A DNA stretch of 64,000 nucleotides from Dermacentor variabilis (GCF_050947875.1 NC_134570.1:108387122-108451121); one strand, 5' to 3'; shown: positions 18,721-30,940, counted from the stretch's first letter. The notes: generated by a model from the letters alone, not told the origin. Made by a program: numbers and translations.

Positions 18721-20200
18721 ATCAAAATAATCTCTCCTTCGGGCGCGGAGGAAAGAAAAAACTGAGAGGCCCTGCCACCTCTGCGCGCTAGGAGAAAAGT
18801 ATGGAGGAAGTGACGTGGTAGTTTCCGATTTTATTTTGCTTTTTTTTAATTTCTTTTGCTGTAGCGGCCATGTTCTCGGGCCGCAATGACGGCTTTGTTA
18901 TGGTTGTGTGCTCTCACACGTGCTGCTCCGTGGCAAAGGCGTCGTGTGGGCAGGTTTGAGTTAGTCTCCGTGTTTTGTTGCGCTGCGTTATCTGGACCGT
19001 GCTCTCCCGAATGTCTCTGTGGGCAGGTGAGACAGGAGGAACCAAAACTTGTGAAATGAACGCGCATGCAACGCTGTACGCAACGAACCGTGCCACGGCA
19101 ATGGCAACGGACGAAGGAATATGCGCGGCAAATTTTGCCCTCTGCGGCGGAATCATGCTAACGTGCCATCGCAGGTCGAAACCGATGCGTTTCGGAATCT
19201 GTGCAATGAACGCCCTGCAGGTCAGCGATTCCTGTTTTTGACAGCGCATATGGTGCATTTGCGGCACGTAGAACGTAGCTTATTCAATAGTGCACAATCC
19301 TGGTTTTAGAGCTTCGTGCTCAGTAACAACTTGCTTTTGCGCATATTAAAACACACGTTGCTCAACTGTTGCTTGTTTCTCGCAGTACTCGCGGCTGCAC
19401 GAGCTATTTTAGGCAGAGCGCGCTCGAGGGTCATACACACCTGCACAGGTGTACGACAATACACGTGCCGATAGAGCTTTACGCAGTAGATGTGCATCTT
19501 GTTGCCCTCCACATCGACATTTTGCCAAGCTGCACGCCTGCTTAGCCACGTGTAGTGCTTCATGACCTGGATTGGCACGTCGATATGTACAGTAGCGCAA
19601 AAAGCGCTGCATTCAGGCAACGGCGCACAATACAGGGACGCACACGGGTCAAATATTATTTTTTTTCTTCTGTGAAACTAAATAAAATGAGTACTGCAAA
19701 CGAGCACGACGATTCTCCAAGCCACAGCGAGAATACATGTTTGTACTCATAGACTCCAGACGGATCGCAAATGGGTCGGTGTCTCGTACGTGTCTCCAGT
19801 GCGTTCATGCAGTGCAGTGAGAATGCGCACATTTTTTTTTTTCGTATCGCCAGACGTCTAGCTCGCAAGTCTGTCCGAGAGCCCCAGGAAGTCCAAGCAG
19901 AGAAAAGCAAGTAGAAGGCAGCGATAAAGGTGACCTTTCTTTTTAAAAACTCGCAAGAACTGGGCAGCGGCCGGTACCTGCGTTTGACGAGAACAGTTCA
20001 GTTGTCTGGGCTAATAAAGCATGTTTATTTTCATAAAAGCCGGTAAAAGCAGCGGATCCGACCTCACGGCACAATCTGCGAAGTATGAACTTCTTGCAGC
20101 ATGACTTTGACAACGGGTGAGACATCGCGATTACATCCTTTAGTTTATAATTGCTGGTGTAAGGATTGGGGGGCTCAATCCCATCGCTCGTAATCAGTTG
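18721..20200. other. No feature recognised
   Basis: Mixed composition; several 60-120 codon frames on both strands without recognisable motifs. No clear terminal repeats seen. Confidence 0.35.
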
Positions 20201-20640
20201 TCAAGATTGGAGTCGGGAAGGAATTAGATGGTAGCTGGCCCATGCCGTCGTCCAACTTATCCGCGCTGAGGACGTTGTTGAAGGGAAGGACTGCTACTAA
20301 TCGAGAACGAGGAATATGGGTTTATTTACAGTATCTACATAAGGACGTTGCAGTTCATCAGTCTAGCATGACTGCGAGAGAAAGTGCACTGAGCAGCCAT
20401 ACAACAGCGGTTTATAAACACTTGGTCCTCCCTCAATCCCAAGGTGAGGGAAACGTTGGACCGGTCATCGTAAACGAGTCGCCTAGGCACCGTAGGCGAG
20501 ACGACCAGGCACCGTAGGTGAGACGACCAGGTACCGTAGGCGGTAGGGCTTACACACACACATTTCCGCACAGGTTCATGGTCCCCAACCGAGGTCTTCG
20601 CAGAACTCGGGGCTTATGTCAATAAAGGCGCATTTTATTC
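20201..20640. repeat. Probable interspersed repeat with short tandem array
   Basis: Looks like a dispersed repeat. It contains a threefold tandem of about 21-22 bp ('CACCGTAGGCGAGACGACCAG' type; 20,479-20,545) and a 'CAATAAAGG' signal at about 20,621. From memory, similar text is common in tick genomes; class unknown. Confidence 0.4.
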
Positions 20641-22084
20641 CCCGAGCTGACCCCCGCAGCGCGCCCGCCGGTTGCCCATTGGCTTGCGTATTGAACGGCG
20701 CGAGGGAAGGGACCTCGAACTACGTTCCCTCGGGGACTCCCTCGTTCACAGCAGACCAGGTTGGCGGTGGCGGGTTCAGGCACAAAGCCTGCTTCGTCGC
20801 ACTCATCTTGGCTCCAGCGACGGAGAGTCGAGGACGCGCGTACACACTGTCGACTTTTAGTGACGCCGTGGCTAGAGGTTTGCGGTGGCGTTCCAGGAAA
20901 AGTTGACGCTCGCTGTCGCAACTGGCTGGCAAAACTTGCACGTCAGCGGGCCGTTCTTAACACTGCGGACCGCGCGCGTCCTAGCAGCCCGGTTGCGCGC
21001 AGCGCGGCGTGGTTTCGCGAGAAATGCAAACAAGGGAGGAGAGCTGGCCCGACATGATGGCGGAGCAACGCCAACTTCCGGCCCCACGTAGCTTCACAAA
21101 GTGTGACGTCAGGGCCCCTCCTCAGTTTTTTTCCTACCTCCATGCCTTCGGGGCTTCTTCATTAGGCTTTAGCCACAGGAACGTCTGCGTGGTCATTTGC
21201 GACTATCTCTGTGACACAAGAAGGCTACCATGTTAATTCTCGAAATCACTAATTGGATAGATTATTTAATCGATGATTGTGTGTTCGAAATTATTCTAAT
21301 ACCACCCAAAAAACACAAAATTTGCTGTTTATAGATCATCAGAAATATTTTTTATTTCTATATATTTGCCACATAAATCTATTTCTTAATCAACATGAAC
21401 GTTACACTTGGCCCTGATTTACTTTTCCGTTAAGGTTTTCCTCTCTATCCTTCTCTTTAACCTTTAACCGCCGGCTTCTTGGCCGATCCCTCGTAGCGGG
21501 TAAGCGCCACAAGTGAGGAGCAAGCGAGCAAACATGGAAAGAAGAAATCGTTTTTCTCAACAACCACTGCACCAAGTTTGATGAAGGTTTCAAGCGGGCC
21601 AGTCATGAACGGGTAACGGCTTACAGTATATGATTTAAGTAGACACTACTGAAATTACTACTGCACTGCTAAAAAAAAAACAGCTTCGCTGGAAATTGGG
21701 TTGTGATTCATGAAGATCGCACAAGTCCTTTGTCTTTCTTCTGTTTAAGCTGTCGTTTTCACGTCTCGAACCAATTATTCGCAAATCGGAGAAATAACAC
21801 ATTTTCTTTTAAATAAAAGATTTAACGTTTTTCTGTGAAGCCTGTAAATTGCTTGCCTGTGGGCTTACGAGTTGTCGCCACTTTTGTTTAATCTTGTTAA
21901 CTAGTTATGTCTAAGTAGAATTTGCATACCTTCTATAAACAAAAGCAACAATCTGTAATAATGCAGAATGGTCCACAAAGAGGAATCTGTATAAAGTATG
22001 TAGACGGTCTAAGTTTTGTGGAATGAGATAGCAACTGTATTTCTACCCGTGGGCACAAGGGACGTATAGCGTAAAACTATTCAT
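20641..22084. other. No gene recognised; GC-rich then A/T-rich
   Basis: 20,641-21,140 is CpG-rich with overlapping frames on all strands and no conserved motif. It could be a promoter island or part of the preceding repeat. From 21,240 on it is A/T-rich and featureless. Confidence 0.3.
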
Positions 22085-22183
22085 ATCTCATAGCGCAGGA
22101 CAGGGGTAATTGGAGATCGCAGGGAGAGGCCTTCGTCCTGCAGTGGACATAAATAGGACGATGATGATGATGATGATGATGAT
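22085..22183 (+). mobile_element. 3' end of an RTE-like non-LTR element
   Basis: 'GGGAGAGGCCTTCGTCCTGC', 'AGTGGACATAAATAGG' and a (GAT)n tail. The same block occurs at 24,775-24,880 and, reversed, at 38,222-38,272. GAT-type tails on short 3'-end copies are characteristic of RTE-class LINEs. It abuts the next repeat at 22,184. Confidence 0.65.
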
Positions 22184-23081
22184 TCTAATCTCATGGCGTC
22201 AAATTTAGGTAACCACCCATAGCAAACAGGGGGCGATGACCCGCAGCGTTGTTTGAAAAGCCCAGATAAATGTTCTCCTTTTTTTATAGGAGGTCACTTC
22301 TGTTTGTTTTCAAAGCGAAAAGCATCGCCTACCTTGACGTGATTTGGTAATGTAATTGGATGAAAACAAGCGAGGAGATCGAAGAAGAGGAGAGGGTTTC
22401 GGTGGCGCCGAGCTAGAGCAGTGAAAGTAGATAATCGGGTGAGGGAAGTGCTGCCGGCGTCTGCGATTGGTCCGCTTCCGCTTGCTTAGTTTGTGGCAAG
22501 TCGTCGAAAATCTCGAGAGCGTTCAACGGGGAGCTAAAAATGTCGTTAAAACGGGTCCTCAGCAAAGTAGAGTTGACAGAGCGATGTCGGATACGTGTCG
22601 AGATGACTCTGAGTGGCTTCTTGTAGCCAGTGCCAGAGCGATCGGCGCGCAGCCAATTTTTTTTTATTCCTTTCGGAATAGGGCAGTCATCGGCTATTCC
22701 GAAAAAAAGAAAGAATTCAGTTTTGTTCGGAATATTAATGTACATTTGGTGCGTACAGGTCACCTTGATGTGGTGAGCTTTCACGGTTTTTTGACGTCGT
22801 GTGACGGACAGGCGAAGTGGGCGCATTTCGAAAAATTTTGACCCATAGAGGAGGGCTGATGGCGAAAAAGGTGCTTAATCGGAAATTACTGTTGCTTTTG
22901 TGCGGCCTAATAGTGCATAATCAATGTGTGCATGTCACATCAGATGGGCAATTCGCGTAATTTTCGTGACTCCGTGTGACAGACAGGCGAAGTACGCGTT
23001 CTCTGGAAACTTTTGACCAATAGTGGAGCGCGCAGAACTAGAGCAGAAGCAGATTGAAATACCTCTACGTTATAGCCTTCC
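22184..23081 (+). mobile_element. Non-autonomous TIR element (family T), copy 1, left end missing
   Basis: About 900 bp colinear with 57,500-58,461. Shared blocks include 'GTCAAATTTAGGTAACC', 'GGGCGATGACCCGCAGYGTT', 'GTCTGCGATTGGTCCGCTTC', 'CAGGCGAAGTGGGCGCAT' and, at the right end, 'CTACGTTATAGC'. The left terminus seen in copy 2 is absent; the RTE tail lies there instead. No transposase frame. Confidence 0.7.
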
Positions 23082-23559
23082 AAGTGCATTAACCCTAGTA
23101 GCCAAGGGACTGAAGTTGCAATTTGCTGTCATGTAATAGACGAAATCTGCAGTACGCGTAAACAAATAACGGTGAGGTCAAAGCAAAGGTTTCGACCAAC
23201 TGTTTCAATACAAACCAGCGCGGTTTGATTTATTTATTTGCGGTCAAACATGTACACCAAGGCCCTGATCAGCTCCGATGAACAATGAGTGCTCAAAAGA
23301 ATTGCTACGAATGGTCTGCAGTATCGATCATTTTTTCAGCATATGCGAAGAAGCTGCCGACATTAGAAATGTCCTTGTTTATCCATATATAGCACCCTCC
23401 CTATTGTCACCACTTTCTGCTAAGCGCTGTCCTTCAAGCTAGCTATGGCAGGCTTGTTTACTGTAGTGGGGCTTTGTATTGTTGTTGAAAAAAAATTCAA
23501 CGACCACTTAGTTGTCCCTACGTGGATGAATGCGAGAGCATTGCGACTACCGCGCGATG
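23082..23559. other. No feature recognised
   Basis: A/T-rich; no coding or repeat structure identified. Confidence 0.3.
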
Positions 23560-23905
23560 AAATTCCATCAACAACCTGACAATTTCTGCACAACGCAAGA
23601 TCGTGGGTTCGGCTCCCACCAAACGTCGAGGGTGCAACTCATAATTAAGGTCATGAGTTCTAGTGCATTAATTAACCATATATTAATTAGTTGTACCTAA
23701 TTTAATTTCACTTTAATTAACACCAAAGGTCGTGGGTTTGATTCTCAACAATTGTCTTGGGTTCGAGTGCCCTTATTCTGCCTTAATTGACGTCATCAAC
23801 TACATCGATTGGTTCACGTGACTTTTTGGACTATCGTCGTTACTCCAACGCTGACAACGCAGAATTTTGCGCCCCATGAGCTATATAATGCTTTCGCGTT
23901 AATGA
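23560..23905. repeat. Repeat with several tRNA T-arm-like boxes
   Basis: Within 180 bp there are three B-box-like motifs (GATCGTGGGTTCGGCTCCC near 23,600; GGTCGTGGGTTTGATTCTC near 23,727; TTGGGTTCGAGTGCC near 23,758) separated by TTAATTAA-rich text. It ends 'GAGCTATATAATGC', 'TTTCGCGTTAATG'. No full tRNA cloverleaf is apparent. It looks like a dispersed tick repeat. Confidence 0.45.
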
Positions 23906-23927
23906 AGCATTATCATTGGCAAGAAAA

Positions 23928-24165
23928 GAAAAAAAAGCTATGGGGTTTTACGTGCCAAAATCACGATCTGATTATGACGCACGCCGTAGTGGGGACTCCA
24001 GAATAATTTTGACCACCTGGCATTCTTTAATGTGCACCTAAATCTAATTACACGGGTGATTTCGCATTTCGCCCCCATAGAAATGCGGCCGTCGTTGGCG
24101 GGATTCGATCCCGCGACCTCGTATTTAGCAGCCCAACACCACAGCCACTAAGCTACCGCGGCGGG
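23928..24165 (-). mobile_element. tRNA-derived SINE (family B), copy 2
   Basis: Near full length on the minus strand, with B box 'GGTCGCGGGATCGAATCCC' and the 'GGTTTTACGTGCCAAAA' 3' block (reverse). A probable short target duplication CAAGAAAA occurs at 23,920-23,927 and 24,172-24,179. Confidence 0.88.
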
Positions 24166-24774
24166 TCGTATCAAGAAAATGGTCCCCTTGGTACAGATGG
24201 GACGTGACTGCGTGGTTCACAGAACATGTCGCGCAGGAGCCGTTATGAAGCAGTCAACTTTTGCAGCACCGTCATTGATGAAGAAGCGACAAGTTTTATT
24301 AAAGTGAATGCGCAAGTTTTCTATCGAACAACCAGAAGCCTGTTTCCTGCATACTCGGAGGACAGCTGCTCCCTCTCCGCTTGTCGCGGTGGTGGAGACA
24401 CATGAGAAGGAGACAAATTCCTTCACTATAGACCAGTCAACCGTCGCAGACGCAACGACTTTTATTAAGCGCTACGCGTGCAACGTTTTACAGCGAGCTT
24501 AGGTTTCGTTGCCTACGGCCCACCACGGTTTATCGCCTGCCAGTCGATAGCTCACTATCTCGCCACGTTATTTGCGCGTACGTAATACGGAGCATATTAG
24601 CAGCGTACGCGGCTGGAAGCTTCGACGACTTGGTAGTGGTTCGTGACGGTGCTTTGTGCAACGCATGACTGGCTTTAGGAAAAGTACGGAGGAGCATACT
24701 TGCACTTATGCGCTTATAATACGCAGTATATTAGGCTGGGCGATGAAATGAGAAAATTTGCAGGCGCAAGTTGG
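24166..24774. other. No feature recognised
   Basis: No coding similarity. A short near-repeated phrase ('GACTTTTATTAA' / 'AAGTTTTATTAAAG') appears near 24,290 and 24,460, perhaps a small duplicated segment. Confidence 0.3.
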
Positions 24775-24880
24775 AATCGGCTAGCGCAAGACAGCGGTAA
24801 TTGAAGATCGTTGCAGGAGAGGCCTTCGTGCTGAAGTGGACATAAAAAAAAAAGGCTCATGATGATAAATATGACGATGT
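24775..24880 (+). mobile_element. 3' end of an RTE-like element, diverged
   Basis: 'GGAGAGGCCTTCGTGCTGAA', 'GTGGACATAAAA', then a degenerate 'ATGATGATAAATATGACGATG' tail type. Matches the block at 22,110-22,180. Confidence 0.6.
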
Positions 24881-25069
24881 AATCACGGGTAAACAGCACA
24901 CGCAATGCATGTTGACTGACAAAGTAGTGAAAGTAAGCGAACCTCGGTACTGCGTAGCCAAACAATACATCGTAGCTTCGTGCGATGACATGCCACATAA
25001 CAATGTGTCGAAGCTTGTATAGCGTCGCCACACCAGAAGTGTTGAAGAACCAACACGGAAACCGAGGAC

Positions 25070-25315
25070 GTCCCAGAGCGAACCGAAAGTGCAACTATCC
25101 CTTTTTTCCCCCCTCGTTTATCATAAGAAAGTGTTGCGCAGCCCTGGAGTCCCTCCTGGATTTTGCCAGGGAATGTGGCCTATTTACATCGGTTAATTAG
25201 ATCCTGTTCCTTGCAATGCGGCTTCCAGACCCGACGCACTTTCCATCATTTCCGATCCCTCGTATAAGGCCGGAGAGCCAATCCATAAATAAAACATTTA
25301 TTCAATCAATCGATT
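25070..25315 (+). pseudogene. Non-LTR retrotransposon 3'-terminal fragment
   Basis: The plus-strand frame ends 'ALESLLDFARECGLFTSVN' and stop (about 25,197), the typical last helix of LINE ORF2 proteins (compare the I-like ORF2 end near 2,860). About 110 bp of 3' UTR follow with AATAAA (25,287-25,294) and an AATC-rich tail. 5'-truncated. Confidence 0.45.
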
Positions 25316-25880
25316 AAAAACACGCGCGCGCTATTCCTCCCTGTCTTTCTCAGTACTATATATAAACTCGTAGGTATATCTGACGTGCGCAGACCTCTTA
25401 ATGGAACAGCGGACAATATTGAACGGCTCATTTTATTCCTATAGTTAGTAGGCTACCCCATTGTTAATAACTGCGCATGTCCCATATTGGACGATCCGGC
25501 TTCTGCAGCGCGGGATATAGACTAAGTGAAGTGTCAACGTGAGCGCACACGTGTTCTACGTTATAAAACAGTAAGTCACAGCATAAAGCCTGTACGTATA
25601 ACGTCGGTTCATAGGCATATCTAAAGCGCACATAGCTCTCAATAGCACAGGGCACAATTTTCAACGGCTTGTTTGATTATCTTGTATTATATTTGGCCTT
25701 TCCCAGTCCCTGACCGCTGGGTAGGCGCCAGTGGTTATGTGCTCATTCGCGGACAATCCGCCAGAATGGGTACGCACCCCTGTGACACAAAGGGTATAGA
25801 AGAAGCGTTCGGTGTATTTGCATATGTGCCGCACCTCTCTCTGCGTACACCTCCCATCGCCATTCGTCCCTTAGCAAGTA

Positions 25881-25883
<3 letters not shown>
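25316..25883. other. No feature recognised
   Basis: Contains two loosely similar blocks (near 25,385 and 25,620: 'ATATCT...GCGCA...CTC', then '...CACAATTT' / 'GACAATATT' and 'AACGGCT...TTTTAT/GATTAT'), suggesting an old local duplication. Confidence 0.3.
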
Positions 25884-25923
<40 letters not shown>

Positions 25924-26113
25924 AAAGAGAGGAAAGGCAGGGAGGTCAACCAGATGAGCGTCCAGTTTGCTACCCTACAGTGCGGGCAAGGGAAAGAGGG
26001 AATAGAAAGCATTATACACAGCGTTCACCATGTGACATCACTGCGTCGACGTCTCAGAGTGCACATTAGCATGAACTGCTGTCCATTTCAGCATTTTGGC
26101 ATAGCTTGGGAAC
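25884..26113 (-). mobile_element. 3' tail of an I-like LINE copy
   Basis: A (GA)n run at 25,884-25,922 is followed by 'AGGAAAGGCAGGGAGGTCAA', 'CCAGATGAGCGTCCAG', 'TTGCTACCCTACAGTG'. This is the same block order as 2,625-2,705 in the full-length element, read on the plus strand. It is therefore a 5'-truncated minus-strand 3' UTR, cut at 26,113 by the MITE that follows. Confidence 0.7.
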
Positions 26114-26800
26114 GGTGTAGTGCGTAAGAATAAACATTACAGGACATTAAAGTTGCGACCTATAGGGCGCGATATCGTAACCGTTGATAACCCTTGATAT
26201 AAATTACTCAGTGACGCGGCCTATCACACTTAAAAGACATCAAAATGCTTATTTAAATAACTACCATAGTTACCCTAACTAACCTTTTTATTTAATTATT
26301 TTACAGCACATATCTAAATGTACGAATTATAGTCGGCGAATTCGCTAGGCATATTCACTTGCAGCGAATTCTCATGATTGCACAAGTTTCGAGGTATTAA
26401 TTTTCAAAGCGCCCGATGAAACGCATTGGTGGTCCAGTTACTTTCGTGCTTCAATGCATAAAACAGCGTTTTCATAAAAGAAGTATCTGGAAGGCCAATG
26501 TATTTCGTCGGACACGTTGAAAACTAGCGTCTCCAAACTGGTGCAGTCTCGAGAATTCTATCCAAGTGGATACGCCTCGCGAACTCAGCAGCTATAATTC
26601 GTAGATTTAAACGTGCACCGTAATATAATTGAATAAAAATTAGTTAGGGTAACTATGTTACTTACTTAATTAAACATTTTGATTTCTTGTAGATGTTATG
26701 GCCGCCTCGTCGAGTAATGTAGATCAAGGGTTAGAATTGTGCTATCTGCCAAAGGCAACGTAAAAAAAAAAATTCTGGACTTTCTAAAAAAGAAAACACC
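26114..26800. mobile_element. MITE with long imperfect terminal inverted repeats
   Basis: Starts GGTGT and ends ACACC. The outer roughly 190 bp on each side are inverted copies: 'AACCCTTGATATAAATTACT' (26,193) pairs with the reverse of 'AGTAATGTAGATCAAGGGTT' (26,713-26,732). 'CATAGTTACCCTAACTAA' (26,268) pairs with the reverse of 'TTAGTTAGGGTAACTATG' (26,640). No transposase frame. It sits between a LINE tail and a gag relic. Confidence 0.75.
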
Positions 26801-27440
26801 CGGTATGTACATATCTTGCAACTACTGCGTGACATCTACGTATCAATAAGGCGAACAGTTCTTTCACACCCCGCATCAAGAACCAAACTTTCTTTTTCTT
26901 CAGACATGTCGAGGTCGGCGTGGCGGAAGAGGCGAGCCGTCTCCTCCGTGACCTTCTCATTCGGTAGTTGCACCCTGGTTTCTAAGAGGACTTCGGCCCT
27001 GTCCTTTCGCACGACGCTCGAGAAGGTCTTCACGAAAGTCTTCACGAAACAGGCCAGAGTGGCGTCGCCCGAAGAAAAATAGACATGACGCAGCTTGTCG
27101 TTGCCGCTCCCACTGTTGAACGTCGCGGTCCTCCCGCCGTGGTCCTCTCCAGCTTTCAGGTTCCAGGGTCTTCGACCGACGATCCACGGAAGGTCGGTGG
27201 CATCCCGAGGTTGTTGCAGCAGGATGGGTGATTCATGGGGCTGCCACTGGGGTCGTCGACTTGGCCTTGATCCCTCCCCGTGGTCTTCTCGGGAAGAGGT
27301 CCGTATTCCGGTAGCAGTCATTGCTGCCTACGCCTAGCTCGCTGGTCCTTGGCGACGTCGGCGCTGTCCTCCGGATTCGGGCTTGGATCGCGGCTTTGCG
27401 GGGACGTTTGGTACACGAATGCACCAGCGCCTCCACCGGG
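26801..27440 (-). pseudogene. Ty3/gypsy-type leader and gag fragment
   Basis: Downstream of the LTR on the minus strand, after a 'TGGAGGCGCTGG' PBS-like site, a broken frame includes 'FNSGSGNDKLRHVYFSS' and 'VQLPNEKVTEETARLFRHAD'. It continues in another frame as 'FLMRGVKELF'. These are conserved blocks of arthropod gypsy capsid proteins. It has frameshifts, a local duplication (FVKTFVKTF), and truncation at the MITE near 26,801. Confidence 0.65.
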
Positions 27441-27735
27441 TGTCACGTGGTAGTGACAGTGAAGAGCAGTAAGACCATGAATGAGGAAACTAAAGTTCTT
27501 ATTGGCCGAACCTGCGCCCACAAAAAAAAACAGGCTACACTCAACGCACAACGACAGCGGAAAACACAGTCGGCGATCGTGGAAAATCTCACCTGCGGGA
27601 CGAGCGCGTCGGCTTTTATACATGAGTCATCGAAGGTTCCAGAGTAATCGCTGGCGCCCGCGTGTCCTCCAGAAAGTGCTACAGAACTTGCGTCGCGCAT
27701 ACAATCAGGTTGGAAGGTTCGGCGAGGACATACAC
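27441..27735 (-). repeat. LTR of the truncated gypsy-type element
   Basis: On the minus strand it ends ...CGTGACA at 27,441, directly before the PBS-like site. It carries TATAAAAG (about 27,614-27,621) and a later AATAAG. The start is uncertain, near 27,735 (TGTGTATGTCC). No partner LTR was found in the window. Confidence 0.5.
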
Positions 27736-27867
27736 AACAGATAGGACGAACGACAACATTTGCTTGAGTTGCAAATCGTGCAAGTGTGTCTTGCTCTGAG
27801 CGACAAGTTTAACATTTCGTAGCCCTTGAACAGTGGTCATCGGAGAACGATAAACAGGCACACGTGT

Positions 27868-27869
<2 letters not shown>

Positions 27870-27938
<69 letters not shown>
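27870..27938. repeat. (TA)n microsatellite
   Basis: About 68 bp of alternating AT with one interruption (G at 27,900). Immediately left of the long palindrome. Confidence 0.95.
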
Positions 27939-28077
<139 letters not shown>

Positions 28078-28092
28078 CGATACCAACGCTTG

Positions 28093-28343
28093 TTAAGGCT
28101 CACTCGCACTAGGCCTACCCGAAACCGATTTCGGTGTGCCGACTGTTGTCGACAGCTTTGTTGTTCCTTCGTGTCGGCGCCTCTGTCACACTTTGCCGAC
28201 GCCGACAATCTGCCGACGGGCAGCGGAGAGCTCGGCGTCGGTACAGTGTGACAGAGGCGCCGACACGAAGGAAAAAAACGCTGTCGTCGACAGTCGGCCC
28301 ACCGAAATCGGTATCGGCTCGGTCTAGTGCGAGTGAACCTTTA
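28093..28343. mobile_element. Fold-back MITE (about 250 bp)
   Basis: TTAAGGCTCACTCGCACTAG at the left pairs with CTAGTGCGAGTGAACCTTTA at the right. The inverted similarity extends almost to the centre, including 'CCTTCGTGTCGGCGCCTCTG' and its complement. No coding capacity. Confidence 0.8.
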
Positions 28344-30871
28344 GAATAGCATAGATCATGAACGTGTAATGTTTCCTGCATGATTCATCCGCCAGCTGGG
28401 CCATCTGATCTGGCGCTGCTGTCAGCATGGAAAGCTTGTGCGTCCGGGCGCTTATGTGCTTATGAACCTATATTTCAGGTACAGGTTTCATGCCGCGATT
28501 TGTTGTTTTGTTAGGCAGAGCAGGTGCGCTCACTAGCACAACTGCGTCGGTCAAAATCCCCTGCTTTGTACACGGGATAGAGTCTCCTACGGAAGTTGCC
28601 CGATGGCGCTAGTGTCTATACTGGAGTTGCAAGCGTGGTGGTTCAGGCAGCATGGGATCGATGGTTTCTGCATGAGTTTGCCTAAACTTAGTGCTACTGG
28701 CTTCAAGCGACTTCATGACTTTGTAAATGGCACCCTAAATGCAGCAGTTTCTAATGATTATGCATACGCGAAAAGTCTTATTGCTCTCATGCGGTTAGAA
28801 AGGTATGACTGCTTGAATATTTAGGCAAATAAAGGTGGATAAAGCGTAGTAAATAAAGTTACAAGTATGTCTGAAGCAGCAAACACGAATAATAGACAAA
28901 CGTACGCATACCGCCATATACCCTTCGCAGCACGCCAGAGTCATCTCAAGTAAAGCCTACACTTAATACGATGCTTTACAGTCCCTACAACAGAATTATA
29001 GAGTTTGCATAATCTCTGAATGTTGTGACCTATGCTCGTGATCGATGTGGAGCCTTCGAACGTCATGCTCAAGCGCCAAAGGATTCCTCGTGCGCGCGTT
29101 TAGTACGTTTGTAATTACATCAGCGCTTTACTGCATGCAACAAATGGGAAGCGAGCGCACATTGCAAGCATGCGTCAACCCGACGAACTCTTTCAGGATG
29201 CACTGACTGACGTAAGCGACTCTCGGTCCTTTAGCATCAGCAGAGTTGGCCACACAGGATATAGTCTCACGAAGTGACAGTGCGAAGACATGGACAAGTA
29301 GAGGATGTCCGCCATCTCTTTCTTTCTTTCCTTCCTTCTTTCTTTCTTTCTTTTTATTTTTGCTGCCAACGTTGTCTTTGAATTGCAACATCATGAACTT
29401 TGCCTTCAGCATGCGCGGATACCTTTTGCGTCTTCCCTCTGTTTCTTTCAGCTGTTCCAGCTGTCAGCTGACAGGAGGCGTCCTTTCCGTTCTTCTAGTG
29501 CCTGTGTTTAGCACGCCTGCCTTTCCGCACCACGAACATCGTGGAAGCACCGCTATTCTTGCAGTCCTCTCATTGTTGCGTGTTGTGTAGAATAGCCTCT
29601 CACACGCCGGATATATGCGCGAAACATTCGATAGAATTCCAGCAGGACCCTATTGGCGTTTCTATACTGTTATCTGACGTACTACGGGTGTTTGTGCGGC
29701 GACAGTGTGCGGCACTGAGACGGGCTTTGTGCGACGTACAGCGCTCTAACTTGCCTCGAACGCAACACGCTATTTCCTTCTTCTTCTCTAATACCTTGGA
29801 GACTTTTTTTTTCCTTTTCGAATACCGGGTAGGCAACCGAATGTCTAATTAACTTCCCTGTCTTTCCTCTGACGACCTTTCTCTATAGCGTTCCTTTTTG
29901 TATACCGTTTCTATGCGCAAGAAACCCTGTGAGTGCGTCACACACTACGTTGCGGTGACCCAGTTTATTCCCGCAAGGGTCGAGCTGAGCTTAACATTAC
30001 GTTTGACGAAGGTTTCGGGTAGCTAGAAAGGCGAGATGTTAATGCTTGTTACTTCGCTACTCGGTAGAGCAGGCGAGGATATTTTGACGTGAAACGTGCT
30101 TTAGTTCGGTCAGCATATAGGGGTTCCATTGCTAAAACCGCATGTAATCGCAAGAAATGTAACGCTACTATCGCTTGTACATTTGCGATCGTACTATCTG
30201 CGCGCCTTACTTTGGTATCGTTGTGTAGAGGCAAGAAAGTCGCCACTCGATGATGCATGAGTCGTCCGCACAGATGGCGACATTGTTGCGGTACGCATGA
30301 CGCAATCGGAGCTAAATTTAGCCTCTCTCTCGGCGTTCAGAGAGGCAGATATATCTCGGCGGTGCATTTGTCCATCCGAGCGGTAGTGGCCGCGTTTGAG
30401 GGAATTCGCTCCGCCATCCACCAAACTCGTACTGCTTCTCGTCAGGACTTACACACGGCTTACAAGCATGCAATTTGTTGCAGCAACACGACGATTAATT
30501 GCTCGGCTGTGGCACCCCCGCGTTCGGCGCGTATATATACAGGGCCCGGAAATAGCGGGAAGAGACTCGTAGGCAGCCGGATAGGGGGATATATGCCAAT
30601 ACGCGCCCACCACCTTTGACCGCGCCGGTCCCACTGTATATACGAGTATAGGGGGCGAGCACGATTGCAATATTAGACCGTAGGACCCCCCACTAGCTGT
30701 ATCATGTGGTTAGCACGTACGCTTTCTATTGCATGAATAAATGTCACTTGCGTATTTGGTTACGTCATTTCGCGGCACCCTTGTGTCCGCACACCCCTCG
30801 TAGCCAGCGCAAGACGTTTCACGTACCCTTCTTTAGCTGCGTCCCCCATACAGCCCCCTACCTGATCATTT

Positions 30872-30873
<2 letters not shown>
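28344..30873. other. No gene recognised
   Basis: Contains a (TTTC)n tract at 29,316-29,352. A 73-codon frame at 28,603-28,824 has no recognisable motif. 30,520-30,660 holds two TATATA stretches in GC-rich text, which could be core promoters or chance. Confidence 0.3.

Positions 30874-30940
<67 letters not shown>
30874..30940. repeat. (TA)n microsatellite
   Basis: About 65 bp of alternating TA, uninterrupted. Confidence 0.96.
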
